Below, in pieces: positions 35,362-43,815 of a stretch of DNA of 64,000 nucleotides (its first letter is position 1; the number at the start of each line of letters is the position of its first letter). The notes beneath the pieces were generated by a model. That model worked only from the letters and a program-made list of their open reading frames with translations, did no database searches and had not been told where the DNA came from. The stretch is from Rhizobium leucaenae USDA 9039 (lineage in GTDB: Bacteria; Pseudomonadota; Alphaproteobacteria; Rhizobiales; Rhizobiaceae): assembly GCF_000426285.1 (NCBI RefSeq), contig NZ_AUFB01000015.1:82875-146874 (forward strand), written 5' to 3'. The position numbers and the translations under genes were made by a program.

Positions 35362-35763
35362 TCATTTGCCGCTGAGTACACGGCTGGCCACGTTTATGTA
35401 CTTGCGTCCGGCCTCGGAAGCTTCAACCAGAGCCTTCTCCATGTTGTTGTCGCCCCGTACGCCCGCAAGCTTTATTAGCATCGGCAGATTGACGCCGGCA
35501 ATAACCTCTGTGTGGCCGCTATTCATGACCGAGATCGCGAGATTGGAAGGAGTGCCGCCGAACATATCGGTAAGAATGATGACCCCGTGCCCGTCGTCGG
35601 CGCCCGCAACGGCTTGGAGGATATCCTGCCGCCGCTTGTCCATGTCGTCTTCGGGACCAATGCATACCGTCTCTATGAACTTCTGCGGACCAACGACATG
35701 CTCGACGGCATGCCGAAACTCTTCAGCCAGCTTGCCATGAGTGACAAGCACAAGTCCGATCAT
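35362..35763 (-). CDS. PTS EIIA component, mannose family
   Basis: EIIA-Man-type domain protein, 133 aa. The phospho-accepting His9 is in the N-terminal GLVLVTHGKLAEEF. The DMFGGTPSNLA motif (about 67-77) is typical of the mannose family. In relatives it accepts phosphate from HPr but no EIIB/C transporter is encoded beside it, so it is most likely a signalling endpoint. It lies between hprK (150 bp upstream) and ptsH (19 bp downstream). The start at 35763 gives the standard N-terminus. Confidence 0.92.
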   Translation of the reverse strand: MIGLVLVTHGKLAEEFRHAVEHVVGPQKFIETVCIGPEDDMDKRRQDILQAVAGADDGHGVIILTDMFGGTPSNLAISVMNSGHTEVIAGVNLPMLIKLAGVRGDNNMEKALVEASEAGRKYINVASRVLSGK

Positions 35764-35913
35764 GATATTACTGCTCCCATCGCACATAAACAGGTGGCCC
35801 ATATCGCAATGCAGCAATGTCGTCCACCGGTGGGGGGACATCTTGGCGATGAAAAGACGAAGTGCAAGCTTAAAATATGATATTTGGGCGGCTGCGGGGG
35901 CCTAAATGGCCGA

Positions 35914-36366
35914 TTAACCCAAACTGATGATGGTTTTCGCCATAATCACGGCGAGCGGATTCGCTGATGTTGCGGACAGGCGGATCAGCGGCAGGCGGAT
36001 GGATTCCGTAACATCGGCCTTTTCGTCTTCCGGGGGAAGCCGCTCGGCCGTCGCCGGATCGACCGGACGTATGGCGCAATGCATTTCAGCCTCGGAAACA
36101 TATGGAAGCCGGACGATGCCGGTATAGCGGATCTCCATCAGGCCGGCGATTGAAGGCGGGCATTCGGCGATGACGGCACCATCACGTTGCGTGATGAAGA
36201 CCTGATCGTCGGCCACCAACGCTGCGGAAAGCCCAAGCGGCTTGGCGGCCGCGAGGCAAGCAAAGGCGAGCGAGGACTTGCCGCTGCCCGATGGCCCCAA
36301 AAACAGCAGGCCGGTCTTGCCGATGACGATCGCCGTCCCGTGCACATTGGTCGCTTTGCCGCTCAT
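35914..36366 (-). CDS. hprK: HPr kinase/phosphorylase, short alphaproteobacterial form
   Basis: Phosphorylates HPr on the regulatory serine. At 150 aa it holds only the C-terminal kinase domain; the N-terminal domain of about 130 residues found in Firmicutes HprK is absent, as is usual in alphaproteobacteria. Walker A GPSGSGKS is at residues 24-31. The ATG at 36366 overlaps the chvG stop (ATGA), so kinase and sensor are translationally coupled. That coupling ties PTS phosphorylation state to the ChvG/ChvI system. Confidence 0.92.
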   Translation of the reverse strand: MSGKATNVHGTAIVIGKTGLLFLGPSGSGKSSLAFACLAAAKPLGLSAALVADDQVFITQRDGAVIAECPPSIAGLMEIRYTGIVRLPYVSEAEMHCAIRPVDPATAERLPPEDEKADVTESIRLPLIRLSATSANPLAVIMAKTIISLG

Positions 36367-38201
36367 GCCGGTGTTTCGGCCGGCAACGACAGGATGAAGC
36401 GGGCGCCGAGCAACGCTGCGCCATCACCGTCGACGATGTTTTCGGCACGCAGGGATCCGCCATGCGCCTCGGCGATCTGCCGGCTGATCGACAGGCCCAA
36501 ACCGGAATTCTGCCCGAAACCTTCCGCTTCCGGCCGGTCGGTGTAGAAGCGCTCGAAAATACGGTCGATATTTTCCGCCTGGATGCCCGGCCCGTTGTCC
36601 TCGACATAGATGACGCAGCGCGTTCTGGTGCGCGTCAGCCTCACCGTGATCTTTCCGGTATCCTTCGCAACGAAGGAGCGGGCGTTTTCAATGAGGTTGG
36701 TGACGATCTGGCCGATACGCAGGTCGTGGCCGTCGATGGTGAACTTGGTTTTCGCGCCCGGCTTGCGATCGACGATGTAATCAATCTCGACCGCCTTCTT
36801 CGTATGGCCGACCTGCCGGGAAATATCGATCATGTCGCGCAGCAGCACTTCGAGATCGAGCGATTTCGCATCGGAGCGGGCAAGCTCGGCGTCGAGGCGG
36901 GACGCATCGGAAATATCGCTGATCAGCCGGTCGAGGCGGCGCACGTCGTGCTGGATCACATCCATCAACCGCTTCTTGGAATCGTCGCTCTTGGCAAGCG
37001 GCAACGTCTCGACGGCGCTGCGCAGCGATGTCAGCGGGTTTTTCAGTTCGTGGCTGACGTCGGCGGCAAAACTTTCGATCGCGTCGATGCGATCATAGAG
37101 CGCTGAGGTCATGTCGCGCAGCGCGATCGATAGATTGCCGATTTCGTCCTGACGGGCGGAGAAATCCGGAATTTCCTCGCGCTCCTTCGCGCCGCCCCGG
37201 CGCACCCGGATAGCGGCCGCCGAAAGCCGGCGCAGCGGATTGGCGATGGTTGAGGACAGAAGCAGCGACAGAACGACGTTGACCAGGGTCGCGACACCGA
37301 AGACGCGCATGATCGCCAGGCGCTCGGCATGGACGATCTTGTCGATATCGCCGGCCTGCGTCGACAGCAGCAGCACTCCGAGCACGGCGCGGAACCGCTG
37401 GATGGGCACGGCCACCGAGACGATCAGCTCACCTTTTTCCGTGGTGCGCACCACGGCGCCGCGCACGCCGGTCAGCGCGTTCATCACCTCCGGATAGATC
37501 GAACCGTCACCGCCCGGCGCTTCCTTATAAACCGGCAGGTTGCCCGGCTGCAGCATCTTGTTGAGCAGGCCGCTGAACCAGTCGGACCAGCTCTGTGCCG
37601 CGTCTTCCACCGGCGGCAGATCGTAGCGCAGCACCTGGCCGCGCGAATAGAGGTGACGGCTGTCGAGCAGCAGATTGGCATCGGCGTCGAAGATGCGGGC
37701 ACGGGTGCGCGTCGGCGAGATCAGCCGCGTCAGCACCGGCGCCACCTTCTCCGGATCGATCGGGAATTCCAGATCCTCATCGTTCGGAACGGGCGTGATG
37801 CTCTGCCCTGCCTGCAGTTCCAAGAGTTTCTGCGGGTCGATGGTGATGGAATTGGTATCGACCGAGGCCGATGCCGAGACGGCACCGGCGATGATCTCGC
37901 CCTGGGTCAGCAGGCTCTCGACGCGGGCGTCGATCAGGCCCTCGCGGAACTGATTGAGATAGAGGATGCCGCCGACGAGAACTACGAGGGCAGCCAAATT
38001 GAAGAACAGGATGCGTCGCGTCAGGCTCGAGAAGACGGCATTGCCGAAGATGCGGCGGATCAGCGTGAAAGGGTGAGTCCACCGGCGGCGGGCGATTCTG
38101 ACATCGCTCGGGCTTTCCGTGTCGTCGATATCTCTATCTTGCACCAGTTGTGCCAAGCCAACGGCCCTTTCGAAGAACAGGATCGGCGATCCTGTCCGCA
38201 T
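36363..38201 (-). CDS. chvG: Sensor histidine kinase ChvG (ExoS/BvrS type)
   Basis: Inner-membrane sensor kinase of the ChvG-ChvI pair, which in Agrobacterium, Sinorhizobium and Brucella controls acid response, exopolysaccharide and host interaction. 612 aa. A transmembrane segment at about 63-82, a periplasmic region of about 200 residues, a second segment near 295-318, HAMP, then the H-box VSHELKNPLTSL with His384, N-box NLIENARSF, and DNGPGI with GLGLSI in the ATPase. It overlaps hprK by 4 bp. A RIME-like repeat separates it from chvI. The N-terminus is somewhat longer than in S. meliloti ExoS, so a later start is possible. Confidence 0.93.
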   Translation of the reverse strand: MRTGSPILFFERAVGLAQLVQDRDIDDTESPSDVRIARRRWTHPFTLIRRIFGNAVFSSLTRRILFFNLAALVVLVGGILYLNQFREGLIDARVESLLTQGEIIAGAVSASASVDTNSITIDPQKLLELQAGQSITPVPNDEDLEFPIDPEKVAPVLTRLISPTRTRARIFDADANLLLDSRHLYSRGQVLRYDLPPVEDAAQSWSDWFSGLLNKMLQPGNLPVYKEAPGGDGSIYPEVMNALTGVRGAVVRTTEKGELIVSVAVPIQRFRAVLGVLLLSTQAGDIDKIVHAERLAIMRVFGVATLVNVVLSLLLSSTIANPLRRLSAAAIRVRRGGAKEREEIPDFSARQDEIGNLSIALRDMTSALYDRIDAIESFAADVSHELKNPLTSLRSAVETLPLAKSDDSKKRLMDVIQHDVRRLDRLISDISDASRLDAELARSDAKSLDLEVLLRDMIDISRQVGHTKKAVEIDYIVDRKPGAKTKFTIDGHDLRIGQIVTNLIENARSFVAKDTGKITVRLTRTRTRCVIYVEDNGPGIQAENIDRIFERFYTDRPEAEGFGQNSGLGLSISRQIAEAHGGSLRAENIVDGDGAALLGARFILSLPAETPA

Positions 38202-38243
38202 GCTCTTATTCCATTGTCCGCCGCATGGTCCAGTGAACTATCC

Positions 38244-38353
38244 GAGCATGATGCCGAAAGTGCCAGGGGATTTCCGACGACATCATGCTCTATTCTTTGA
38301 TCCCAGAGCAGATTCAGATTTTAAGTCGATCGACCTGAAATCATGTGGCTCTA
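38244..38353. repeat. RIME-like palindromic repeat, copy 2
   Basis: Same two-hairpin arrangement as at 32428. Outer arms GAGCATGATG and CATCATGCTC, then GATTTTAAGTCG (38317-38328) and CGACCTGAAATC (38331-38342) with two mismatches. It fills nearly all of the 149-bp gap between chvI and chvG, and its end touches the chvI stop. Confidence 0.83.
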
Positions 38354-39100
38354 GGCCGCTTCGCGGAAGCGGTAGCCGACTCCATACAGCGTTTCGATCA
38401 TATCAAAATCGAGATCGACCATCTTGAATTTCTTGCGAAGCCGCTTGATGTGGCTGTCGATGGTGCGGTCGTCGACGTAGACCTGCTCGTCATAGGCGGC
38501 ATCCATCAAGGCATCGCGGCTTTTTACGACGCCGGGGCGCTGCGCCAGGGAATGCAGGATCAGGAATTCGGTGACCGTCAGCGTCACCGGTTCGCCCTTC
38601 CAGGTGCAGGTATGGCGTTCCTGGTCCATGACAAGCTGTCCGCGCTCCAGCGAGCGGGCCTGCTGCGCAGCGCCGGGCTTCGCGGCTGTGCCGCCACTGG
38701 CCGCGTTCGCAGCTTCACGGGCGGAGGCGCGGCGGAGTACCGCCTTGACGCGCTCGACCAGCAGACGCTGCGAGAAAGGCTTGGTGATGAAGTCGTCGGC
38801 ACCCATTTTCAGGCCGAACAACTCGTCGATCTCTTCATCCTTGGAAGTGAGGAAGATCACCGGCAGATCGGACTTCTGCCGCAGGCGGCGCAGAAGCTCC
38901 ATGCCATCCATGCGCGGCATCTTGATATCGAAGATCGCTAGTTGCGGCGGCCGGGCCAGCAATCCGTCGAGCGCCGAAGCGCCGTCCGTATAGGTCTCTA
39001 CCTTATATCCTTCGGCTTCCAAGGCAATCGACACGGAAGTCAGGATATTGCGGTCGTCATCAACGAGCGCGATTGTCAACATGGTGTTCGTCTCCGTCAT
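38351..39100 (-). CDS. chvI: Response regulator ChvI (BvrR type)
   Basis: OmpR-family response regulator partnered with ChvG, 249 aa. Receiver domain: DDD acid pocket and phospho-Asp58 in AIFDIKMPRMDG, Lys in ITKPFS. C-terminal winged helix (about 150-245) with TVTEFLILHSLAQ and YGVGYRF. The start at 39100 (MTETNTM) is taken; an ATG at 39082 (MLTIALVDDD) has a GGAG site 9 bases upstream and matches the S. meliloti N-terminus, so it is a real alternative. It is first in the group chvI-chvG-hprK-EIIA-ptsH and divergent from pckA. Confidence 0.93.
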   Translation of the reverse strand: MTETNTMLTIALVDDDRNILTSVSIALEAEGYKVETYTDGASALDGLLARPPQLAIFDIKMPRMDGMELLRRLRQKSDLPVIFLTSKDEEIDELFGLKMGADDFITKPFSQRLLVERVKAVLRRASAREAANAASGGTAAKPGAAQQARSLERGQLVMDQERHTCTWKGEPVTLTVTEFLILHSLAQRPGVVKSRDALMDAAYDEQVYVDDRTIDSHIKRLRKKFKMVDLDFDMIETLYGVGYRFREAA

Positions 39101-39433
39101 CAGTGCGCGTCTCTCCCGGATGTGAAATCCAGCCCAGGTGGCTTGCCAGCTCGTTGGCGATAACCTGGCGCGCTTATGGGGATAAAGGTGGAACAAATTG
39201 TGGCAAAGATAAAGAGGCGGATTGCCGAACGCGTAAACATTGAACCATGAGTTGTGTGACGAAACGTCTCGATCACACTTATTCAAACGATTTAAAAATA
39301 TCAAAAATTATTTAAATCGATTAAATACATGATATCATTCATTTTTTCTCTTTTCATGCTCTTGTGCTTTTAAAAAGACGCCTCTACGCTTTATCTAGTT
39401 TTAACGGCTGAGGCCACCTGGAGGAATAGAGCG
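39101..39433. other. Divergent intergenic region chvI / pckA
   Basis: These 333 bp hold no gene that I can support. The right half (about 39284-39370) is strikingly AT-rich for this genome, with several TTTAAA and TTAAAT runs, and probably contains promoter elements for both genes. A pckA promoter candidate is listed separately. No tRNA or repeat is seen. Confidence 0.6.
39362..39390 (+). promoter_or_regulatory. Candidate pckA promoter
   Basis: TTGTGC (39362-39367) and TACGCT (39385-39390) with 17-bp spacing, just downstream of an AT-rich tract that could act as an UP element, and 44 bp before the pckA ATG. GGAGGA follows at the start codon. Weak by sequence alone. Confidence 0.33.
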
Positions 39434-41044
39434 ATGGAGCAATTCGGCGTCCGCAATCCCGCAACCGAACTCGAATCTATCGGCCTGGGAGCGGCCGCCA
39501 GTGTGCGTTATAACCTCTTGGAGGCTCATCTCTATGAGGAAGCGATTCGTCGGCGCGAAGCCGATCTGACCGCTCATGGCGCACTGAGAGCACTGACAGG
39601 ACAACACACCGGCCGTTCGCCGAAGGACAAGTTCGTGGTCCGCAACGCGGTCACCGAAGATCAGATCTGGTGGGACAACAACAAGCCGATGTCGCCGGAA
39701 CATTTCGCGCTGCTGCACAAGGATATGCTGGCGCATGTGCACGGCAAGGACCTGTTCGTCCAGGATCTCATCGGCGGCGCCGATCATGATTATGCGCTGC
39801 CGACGCGCGTCGTCACTGAATTTGCCTGGCACTCGCTGTTCATTCGCAACCTGCTCATTCGTCCGGAACGGTCGGCGCTGGAAAGCTTTGTGCCGAAGCT
39901 GACGATCATTGATCTGCCGAGCTTCCGCGCCGATCCGGAGCGCCATGGCTGCCGCGCAGAAACGGTGATCGCCTGCGACCTCGTCAACGGCATCGTTTTG
40001 ATCGGCGGCACCTCTTATGCCGGCGAAATGAAGAAATCGGTCTTCACCGTCCTGAACTACCTCCTGCCGGAACGCGGCGTCATGCCGATGCACTGCTCGG
40101 CCAATGTCGGCCCGGACGGCGACGCGGCGATCTTCTTCGGCCTTTCGGGCACCGGCAAGACGACGCTCTCTGCCGACCCGACGCGCACGCTGATCGGCGA
40201 CGATGAGCATGGCTGGGGCGAAAACGGCATCTTCAATTTCGAAGGCGGCTGTTACGCCAAGACCATTCGCCTGTCGGCCGAAGCCGAGCCGGAAATCTAC
40301 GACACCACCCGCCGCTTCGGCACCGTGCTCGAAAATGTCGTGCTGGACGAACATGGCGTGCCGGATCTCGACGACGGTTCGCTGACGGAGAATACCCGCA
40401 GCGCCTATCCGCTGCATTTCATCCCGAACGCTTCGGAATCCGGCATGACCGGCCATCCGGAGACGATCATCATGCTGACGGCCGATGCCTTCGGCGTCAT
40501 GCCCCCGATCGCCAAGCTGACGCCGGAACAGGCGATGTACCACTTCCTCTCCGGCTACACCGCCAAGGTCGCCGGCACGGAAAAGGGCGTCGTCGAGCCC
40601 GAAGCCACCTTCTCGACCTGCTTCGGCGCTCCCTTCATGCCGCGCCACCCGACCGAATACGGCAATCTGCTCAAGGATCAGATCGCCCGCCATGGCGCGC
40701 GCTGCTGGCTTGTCAATACCGGGTGGACCGGCGGCGCCTATGGGACGGGACGCCGCATGCCGATCAAGGCGACGCGAGCCCTGCTGGCGGCCGCTTTGAA
40801 GGGTGATCTCGACAATGTCGAGTTCCGCATCGATCCGAACTTCGGCTTTGCCGTGCCGGTCGCCGTCGAAGGCGTCAACAGCACCATCCTCGACCCGCGC
40901 TCCACCTGGGCCGACGGCCAGGCCTATGATGCGCAGGCGGCCAAGCTGGTGCAGATGTTCGTGTCGAATTTTGCCAAGTTCGAAAACCATGTCGACGGCA
41001 ACGTCCGAGACGCGGCCCCGGGCATGCGCGTCGCGGCGGAGTGA
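39434..41044 (+). CDS. pckA: Phosphoenolpyruvate carboxykinase (ATP)
   Basis: Gluconeogenic enzyme converting oxaloacetate and ATP to PEP and CO2, needed for growth on C4-dicarboxylates in rhizobia. 536 aa. P-loop GLSGTGKTTLS from residue 236, followed by the metal and substrate loop IGDDEHGWG; GEMKKSVFTVLNY and TNTGWTGGAYG are also in place. The ATG follows GGAGGA at 8 bases. It is divergent from chvI; in Agrobacterium, Sinorhizobium and Brucella pckA has the same placement beside the ChvI-type regulator, and is reported to be in its sphere of control. A terminator follows. Confidence 0.97.
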   Translation: MEQFGVRNPATELESIGLGAAASVRYNLLEAHLYEEAIRRREADLTAHGALRALTGQHTGRSPKDKFVVRNAVTEDQIWWDNNKPMSPEHFALLHKDMLAHVHGKDLFVQDLIGGADHDYALPTRVVTEFAWHSLFIRNLLIRPERSALESFVPKLTIIDLPSFRADPERHGCRAETVIACDLVNGIVLIGGTSYAGEMKKSVFTVLNYLLPERGVMPMHCSANVGPDGDAAIFFGLSGTGKTTLSADPTRTLIGDDEHGWGENGIFNFEGGCYAKTIRLSAEAEPEIYDTTRRFGTVLENVVLDEHGVPDLDDGSLTENTRSAYPLHFIPNASESGMTGHPETIIMLTADAFGVMPPIAKLTPEQAMYHFLSGYTAKVAGTEKGVVEPEATFSTCFGAPFMPRHPTEYGNLLKDQIARHGARCWLVNTGWTGGAYGTGRRMPIKATRALLAAALKGDLDNVEFRIDPNFGFAVPVAVEGVNSTILDPRSTWADGQAYDAQAAKLVQMFVSNFAKFENHVDGNVRDAAPGMRVAAE

Positions 41045-41072
41045 TCCGCCGCTAGAGACAATGACTCACGTG

Positions 41073-41104
41073 AAACCCGGCGGTCAATCTGCCGGGTTTT
41101 TCAT
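41073..41104 (+). terminator. Rho-independent terminator after pckA
   Basis: Perfect 9-bp stem AAACCCGGC (41073-41081) and GCCGGGTTT (41091-41099), followed by a T run. Confidence 0.87.
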
Positions 41105-41153
41105 TTTGCCGTTGGCCTGTTTTCAACTGCGCGCCAATATGGGATAGACGCGC

Positions 41154-41588
41154 ATGGCCAGCGACGCGCTTTATATCAACGACCGGATCACCATTGCCGG
41201 CTGGGAACTGACGGAACAATTCGTTCTGGCGGGCGGCCCCGGCGGGCAGAACGTCAACAAGGTCGCGACCGCTGTGCAGTTGTTCTTCAATATTCCGAAT
41301 TCGCCGTCGCTGAATGACCGTGTGAAGGCCAACGCTATCCGGCTTGCCGGCCGGCGCGTCTCCAAGGACGGCGTCTTGATGATCGAGGCCAGCCGCTTCC
41401 GCAGCCAGGATCGCAATCGCGAGGATGCGCGCGAGCGGCTGAAGGAACTGATCCTCGAAGCCGCCGCCCCACCGCCGCCGCCACGCAAGAAGACCAAGCC
41501 GACGAAAGGCTCGATCGAACGGCGCCTGAAGGAAAAATCGGGCCGTTCGGAGGTCAAGAAGATGCGAGGCAAACCCGGCGGAGAATAG
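41154..41588 (+). CDS. arfB: Alternative ribosome-rescue factor ArfB (peptidyl-tRNA hydrolase)
   Basis: Stop-codon-independent release factor homologue, 144 aa, which frees peptides from stalled ribosomes. The catalytic GGQ is at residues 30-32 (GGPGGQNVNKV). The basic C-terminal tail (RKKTKPTKGSIERRLKEK..., about 105-140) inserts in the empty mRNA channel in E. coli YaeJ, and its Lys/Arg pattern is kept here. Length is normal. It follows the pckA terminator by about 50 bp and is followed by a palindromic repeat. Confidence 0.93.
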   Translation: MASDALYINDRITIAGWELTEQFVLAGGPGGQNVNKVATAVQLFFNIPNSPSLNDRVKANAIRLAGRRVSKDGVLMIEASRFRSQDRNREDARERLKELILEAAAPPPPPRKKTKPTKGSIERRLKEKSGRSEVKKMRGKPGGE

Positions 41589-41657
41589 CTTTTCGGGCTG
41601 CGGTTTTTGTTGGGTTGGCTTATTTCTGTGTTTGCTGGAGAGGGCGGTTTCTGGAGA

Positions 41658-41791
41658 GCCCCCTCACCCTAGCCCTTTCCCCGAGGGGAGAGGGGACGAC
41701 TATCGCTGCAGCCTCCGTTTGTTGGCGAAAAGGGTCAGCCAACCCCTTCTCCCCTCGGGGAGAAGGTGCCCGAGAGGGCGGATGAGGGGCG
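41658..41791. repeat. Palindromic intergenic repeat between arfB and alkB
   Basis: GC-rich element with inverted ends: CCCCTCACCCT on the left and GGATGAGGGG on the right, and two inner hairpins built on CCCCGAGGGG and CCCCTCGGGG, separated by about 35 bp. Similar elements are scattered in intergenic regions of many rhizobia. A 16-base core, CCTTCTCCCCTCGGGG (41745-41760), recurs exactly at 57759-57774 in the 3' end of mmcB. Confidence 0.7.
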
Positions 41792-41870
41792 TTGCAGGGA
41801 GAGGAAAAACGGCCAGGCCCATTCGTACAGCGATGGCATAACCTGACCAGCACCACCGCAGGAAACAAAA

Positions 41871-42479
41871 ATGCTCCTACCCAACGGAATTCGTCATCTC
41901 CCCGGCTATCTGGACCGCGCCGCCCAGGAGGCGTTGGTGGAGACCATCCGCACCGTTGTCGCCGAGGCGCCGCTTTACACGCCGGCCATGCCCGGCACGG
42001 GCAAGGAAATGTCCGTGCGCATGACCAATTGCGGGTCACTTGGCTGGGTGACGGACAAGCAGCGCGGCTATCGTTACCAGCATACTCACCCGGTGACCGG
42101 CAAGCCATGGCCCGCGATGCCGCCGCAACTGCTCGATCTCTGGAATGATATAGCTGGCTATGATAAGGCGCCGGAAGCTTGCCTGGTCAATTTCTACGAT
42201 GACGATGCCCGCATGGGCCTGCACCAGGATCGCGACGAACAGGATCTCAATGCGCCCGTGCTGTCGATCTCGCTCGGCAATAGCTGCCTCTTTCGGGTGG
42301 GCGGTCTCAACCGCAATGATCGTACGCTATCTTTCAAGCTTTCCAGCGGCGATATCGTCGTTCTCGGCGGGGAAGGCAGGCTTTGCTTCCATGGCGTCGA
42401 CCGCATCTACCCGGCAACGTCGACGCTGCTGAAGAATGGCGGTCGGATAAACCTGACTCTAAGGCGGGTGAATCCCTAG
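41871..42479 (+). CDS. alkB: Alpha-ketoglutarate-dependent DNA dealkylase AlkB
   Basis: Fe(II)/2-oxoglutarate dioxygenase that removes methyl groups from N1-methyladenine and N3-methylcytosine in DNA. 202 aa. The iron ligands His118 and Asp120 (LHQDRDE) and His174 (CFHGVDR) are all present, as is the 2-oxoglutarate-binding RINLTLR (Arg192, Arg198). Length is normal. It is convergent with coaA, the two stops only 4 bp apart. No ada gene is nearby, so regulation is not indicated. Confidence 0.94.
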   Translation: MLLPNGIRHLPGYLDRAAQEALVETIRTVVAEAPLYTPAMPGTGKEMSVRMTNCGSLGWVTDKQRGYRYQHTHPVTGKPWPAMPPQLLDLWNDIAGYDKAPEACLVNFYDDDARMGLHQDRDEQDLNAPVLSISLGNSCLFRVGGLNRNDRTLSFKLSSGDIVVLGGEGRLCFHGVDRIYPATSTLLKNGGRINLTLRRVNP

Positions 42480-42483
42480 CCTC

Positions 42484-43479
42484 CTAAAGCTTCCTCAGCG
42501 CAACCTGTTCGATCAGATGATTCCTGCCTTTTTGCAGGATGAGATCCGCACGCGGGCGTGTCGGCAGGATGTTCTGGCGCAGGTTCTTCAGGTTGATGTT
42601 CTTCCACAACCCTTGGGCGGTCGCGATTGCCTCTTCCTCGGTGATCGAGGCGTAGCGGTGGAAGAAGGAGTTGGGGTCGCGGAAGGCGGTTTCGCGCAGC
42701 TTCATGAATCTGGCGACATACCAGTTGTGAATCAGATGCTCATCGGCATCGATATAGATCGAGAAATCGAAGAAGTCCGACACCATCGGCACGATCTTGC
42801 CATCCGCCGGCAGATGCCGCGATTGCAGCACGTTGATGCCCTCGAAGATCAGGATATCCGGCCGGTCGACGGTCTTATATTCGTCCGGCAGTACATCATA
42901 GACGAGATGCGAATAGCAGGGCGCCTTGACATCCGGCTGTCCGGCCTTGATCGCCGAGAGGAAGCGCAGGAGGGCTGCAGTGTCGTAGCTTTCCGGAAAG
43001 CCCTTGCGCTGCATCAGGTTGCGCCGCTGCAATTCCGCGTTCGGAAATAGGAAGCCGTCGGTCGTGATCAAATCCACTTTCGGGCTCGACGGCCAGCGGC
43101 GCAGCAATTCCTTCAGAATACGGGCAGTGGTGGATTTGCCGACGGCGACGGAGCCGGCGATGCCGATGACGAAGGGCGTCTTGGCGACATCGGAAAGACT
43201 GAGGAACCGGTTGCGTTGCTCGAACAGGATCTGCGAGGATTCCACATGCGAGGACAAAAGGCGCGATAGCGAAAGGTAGATACGCCGGACCTCGTCGAGA
43301 TCGATCGGGTCGCCCATGGAGCGCAACCGCGTTACTTCGTCGGCCGTCAACGTCAGCGGCGTATCGGCCCTGAATTTCGACCACTCGTCCGAAGAAAAGA
43401 AATAATAGGGCGAATAGGCTTTCGCCTCAAATATATCGAGCGTTTCGTGCGCAGGCAGGGTTTGGGTCGCTATCGTCAT
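42484..43479 (-). CDS. coaA: Pantothenate kinase (type I)
   Basis: First step of CoA synthesis, phosphorylating pantothenate. 331 aa, type I. The P-loop GSVAVGKS is at residues 109-116, with the SEDFLFPN-like TTDGFLFPNAEL segment after it and the VLQSRHLPADG region typical of the family. It lies 6 bp after hisE and is the last gene of the his group, as in other rhizobia. It is convergent with alkB. Confidence 0.94.
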   Translation of the reverse strand: MTIATQTLPAHETLDIFEAKAYSPYYFFSSDEWSKFRADTPLTLTADEVTRLRSMGDPIDLDEVRRIYLSLSRLLSSHVESSQILFEQRNRFLSLSDVAKTPFVIGIAGSVAVGKSTTARILKELLRRWPSSPKVDLITTDGFLFPNAELQRRNLMQRKGFPESYDTAALLRFLSAIKAGQPDVKAPCYSHLVYDVLPDEYKTVDRPDILIFEGINVLQSRHLPADGKIVPMVSDFFDFSIYIDADEHLIHNWYVARFMKLRETAFRDPNSFFHRYASITEEEAIATAQGLWKNINLKNLRQNILPTRPRADLILQKGRNHLIEQVALRKL

Positions 43480-43485
43480 CGCATT

Positions 43486-43800
43486 CTACCGGCTGGCCTT
43501 CTCCTGAAGGCCGGATTGAGCGGTGCGCCTTTCGAGCTCACCCATGACATTCTGCAACGGAATGCCTGCTATCTTCAATACGACCATAAGGTGATAAAGC
43601 AAATCGGCTGCCTCATAGGTTAGGTTGTCGCGGTCGCCAGTCACCGCCGCCATGACGGCCTCGATCGCTTCCTCGCCCAGCTTCTTTGCCGCCTTCGGCT
43701 GACCGGCGGCGAAAAGCTTCGCCGTCCAGGACTCCTCCGGCGATGCCTTGGAGCGCTCGGCAACGATCTTTTCGAGGTCGGAAAGGGTAAATCCGCTCAT
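43486..43800 (-). CDS. hisE: Phosphoribosyl-ATP pyrophosphatase
   Basis: Second step of histidine synthesis, a MazG-fold pyrophosphatase of 104 aa. The motif KKLGEEAIEAVMAA with the acidic metal-binding residues is present, followed by EAADLLYHLMV. It is a stand-alone HisE, separate from HisI, as usual in alphaproteobacteria. It lies 15 bp after hisF and 6 bp before coaA. Confidence 0.94.
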   Translation of the reverse strand: MSGFTLSDLEKIVAERSKASPEESWTAKLFAAGQPKAAKKLGEEAIEAVMAAVTGDRDNLTYEAADLLYHLMVVLKIAGIPLQNVMGELERRTAQSGLQEKASR

Positions 43801-43815
43801 CCGTCCTATCCCTTC

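Noticed and set aside
39284..39370. CtrA boxes (TTAA-N7-TTAA) in the chvI-pckA spacer
   Set aside because: TTAA repeats exist here but spacing is five, not seven bases; treated as AT-rich promoter DNA.
39401..40990. 529-codon frame opposite pckA
   Set aside because: Mirror of a highly conserved enzyme gene; no ribosome site or domain.
41620..42108. Open frame across the repeat between arfB and alkB
   Set aside because: Crosses a palindromic repeat and the 5' end of alkB on the opposite strand; no similarity to a known family.
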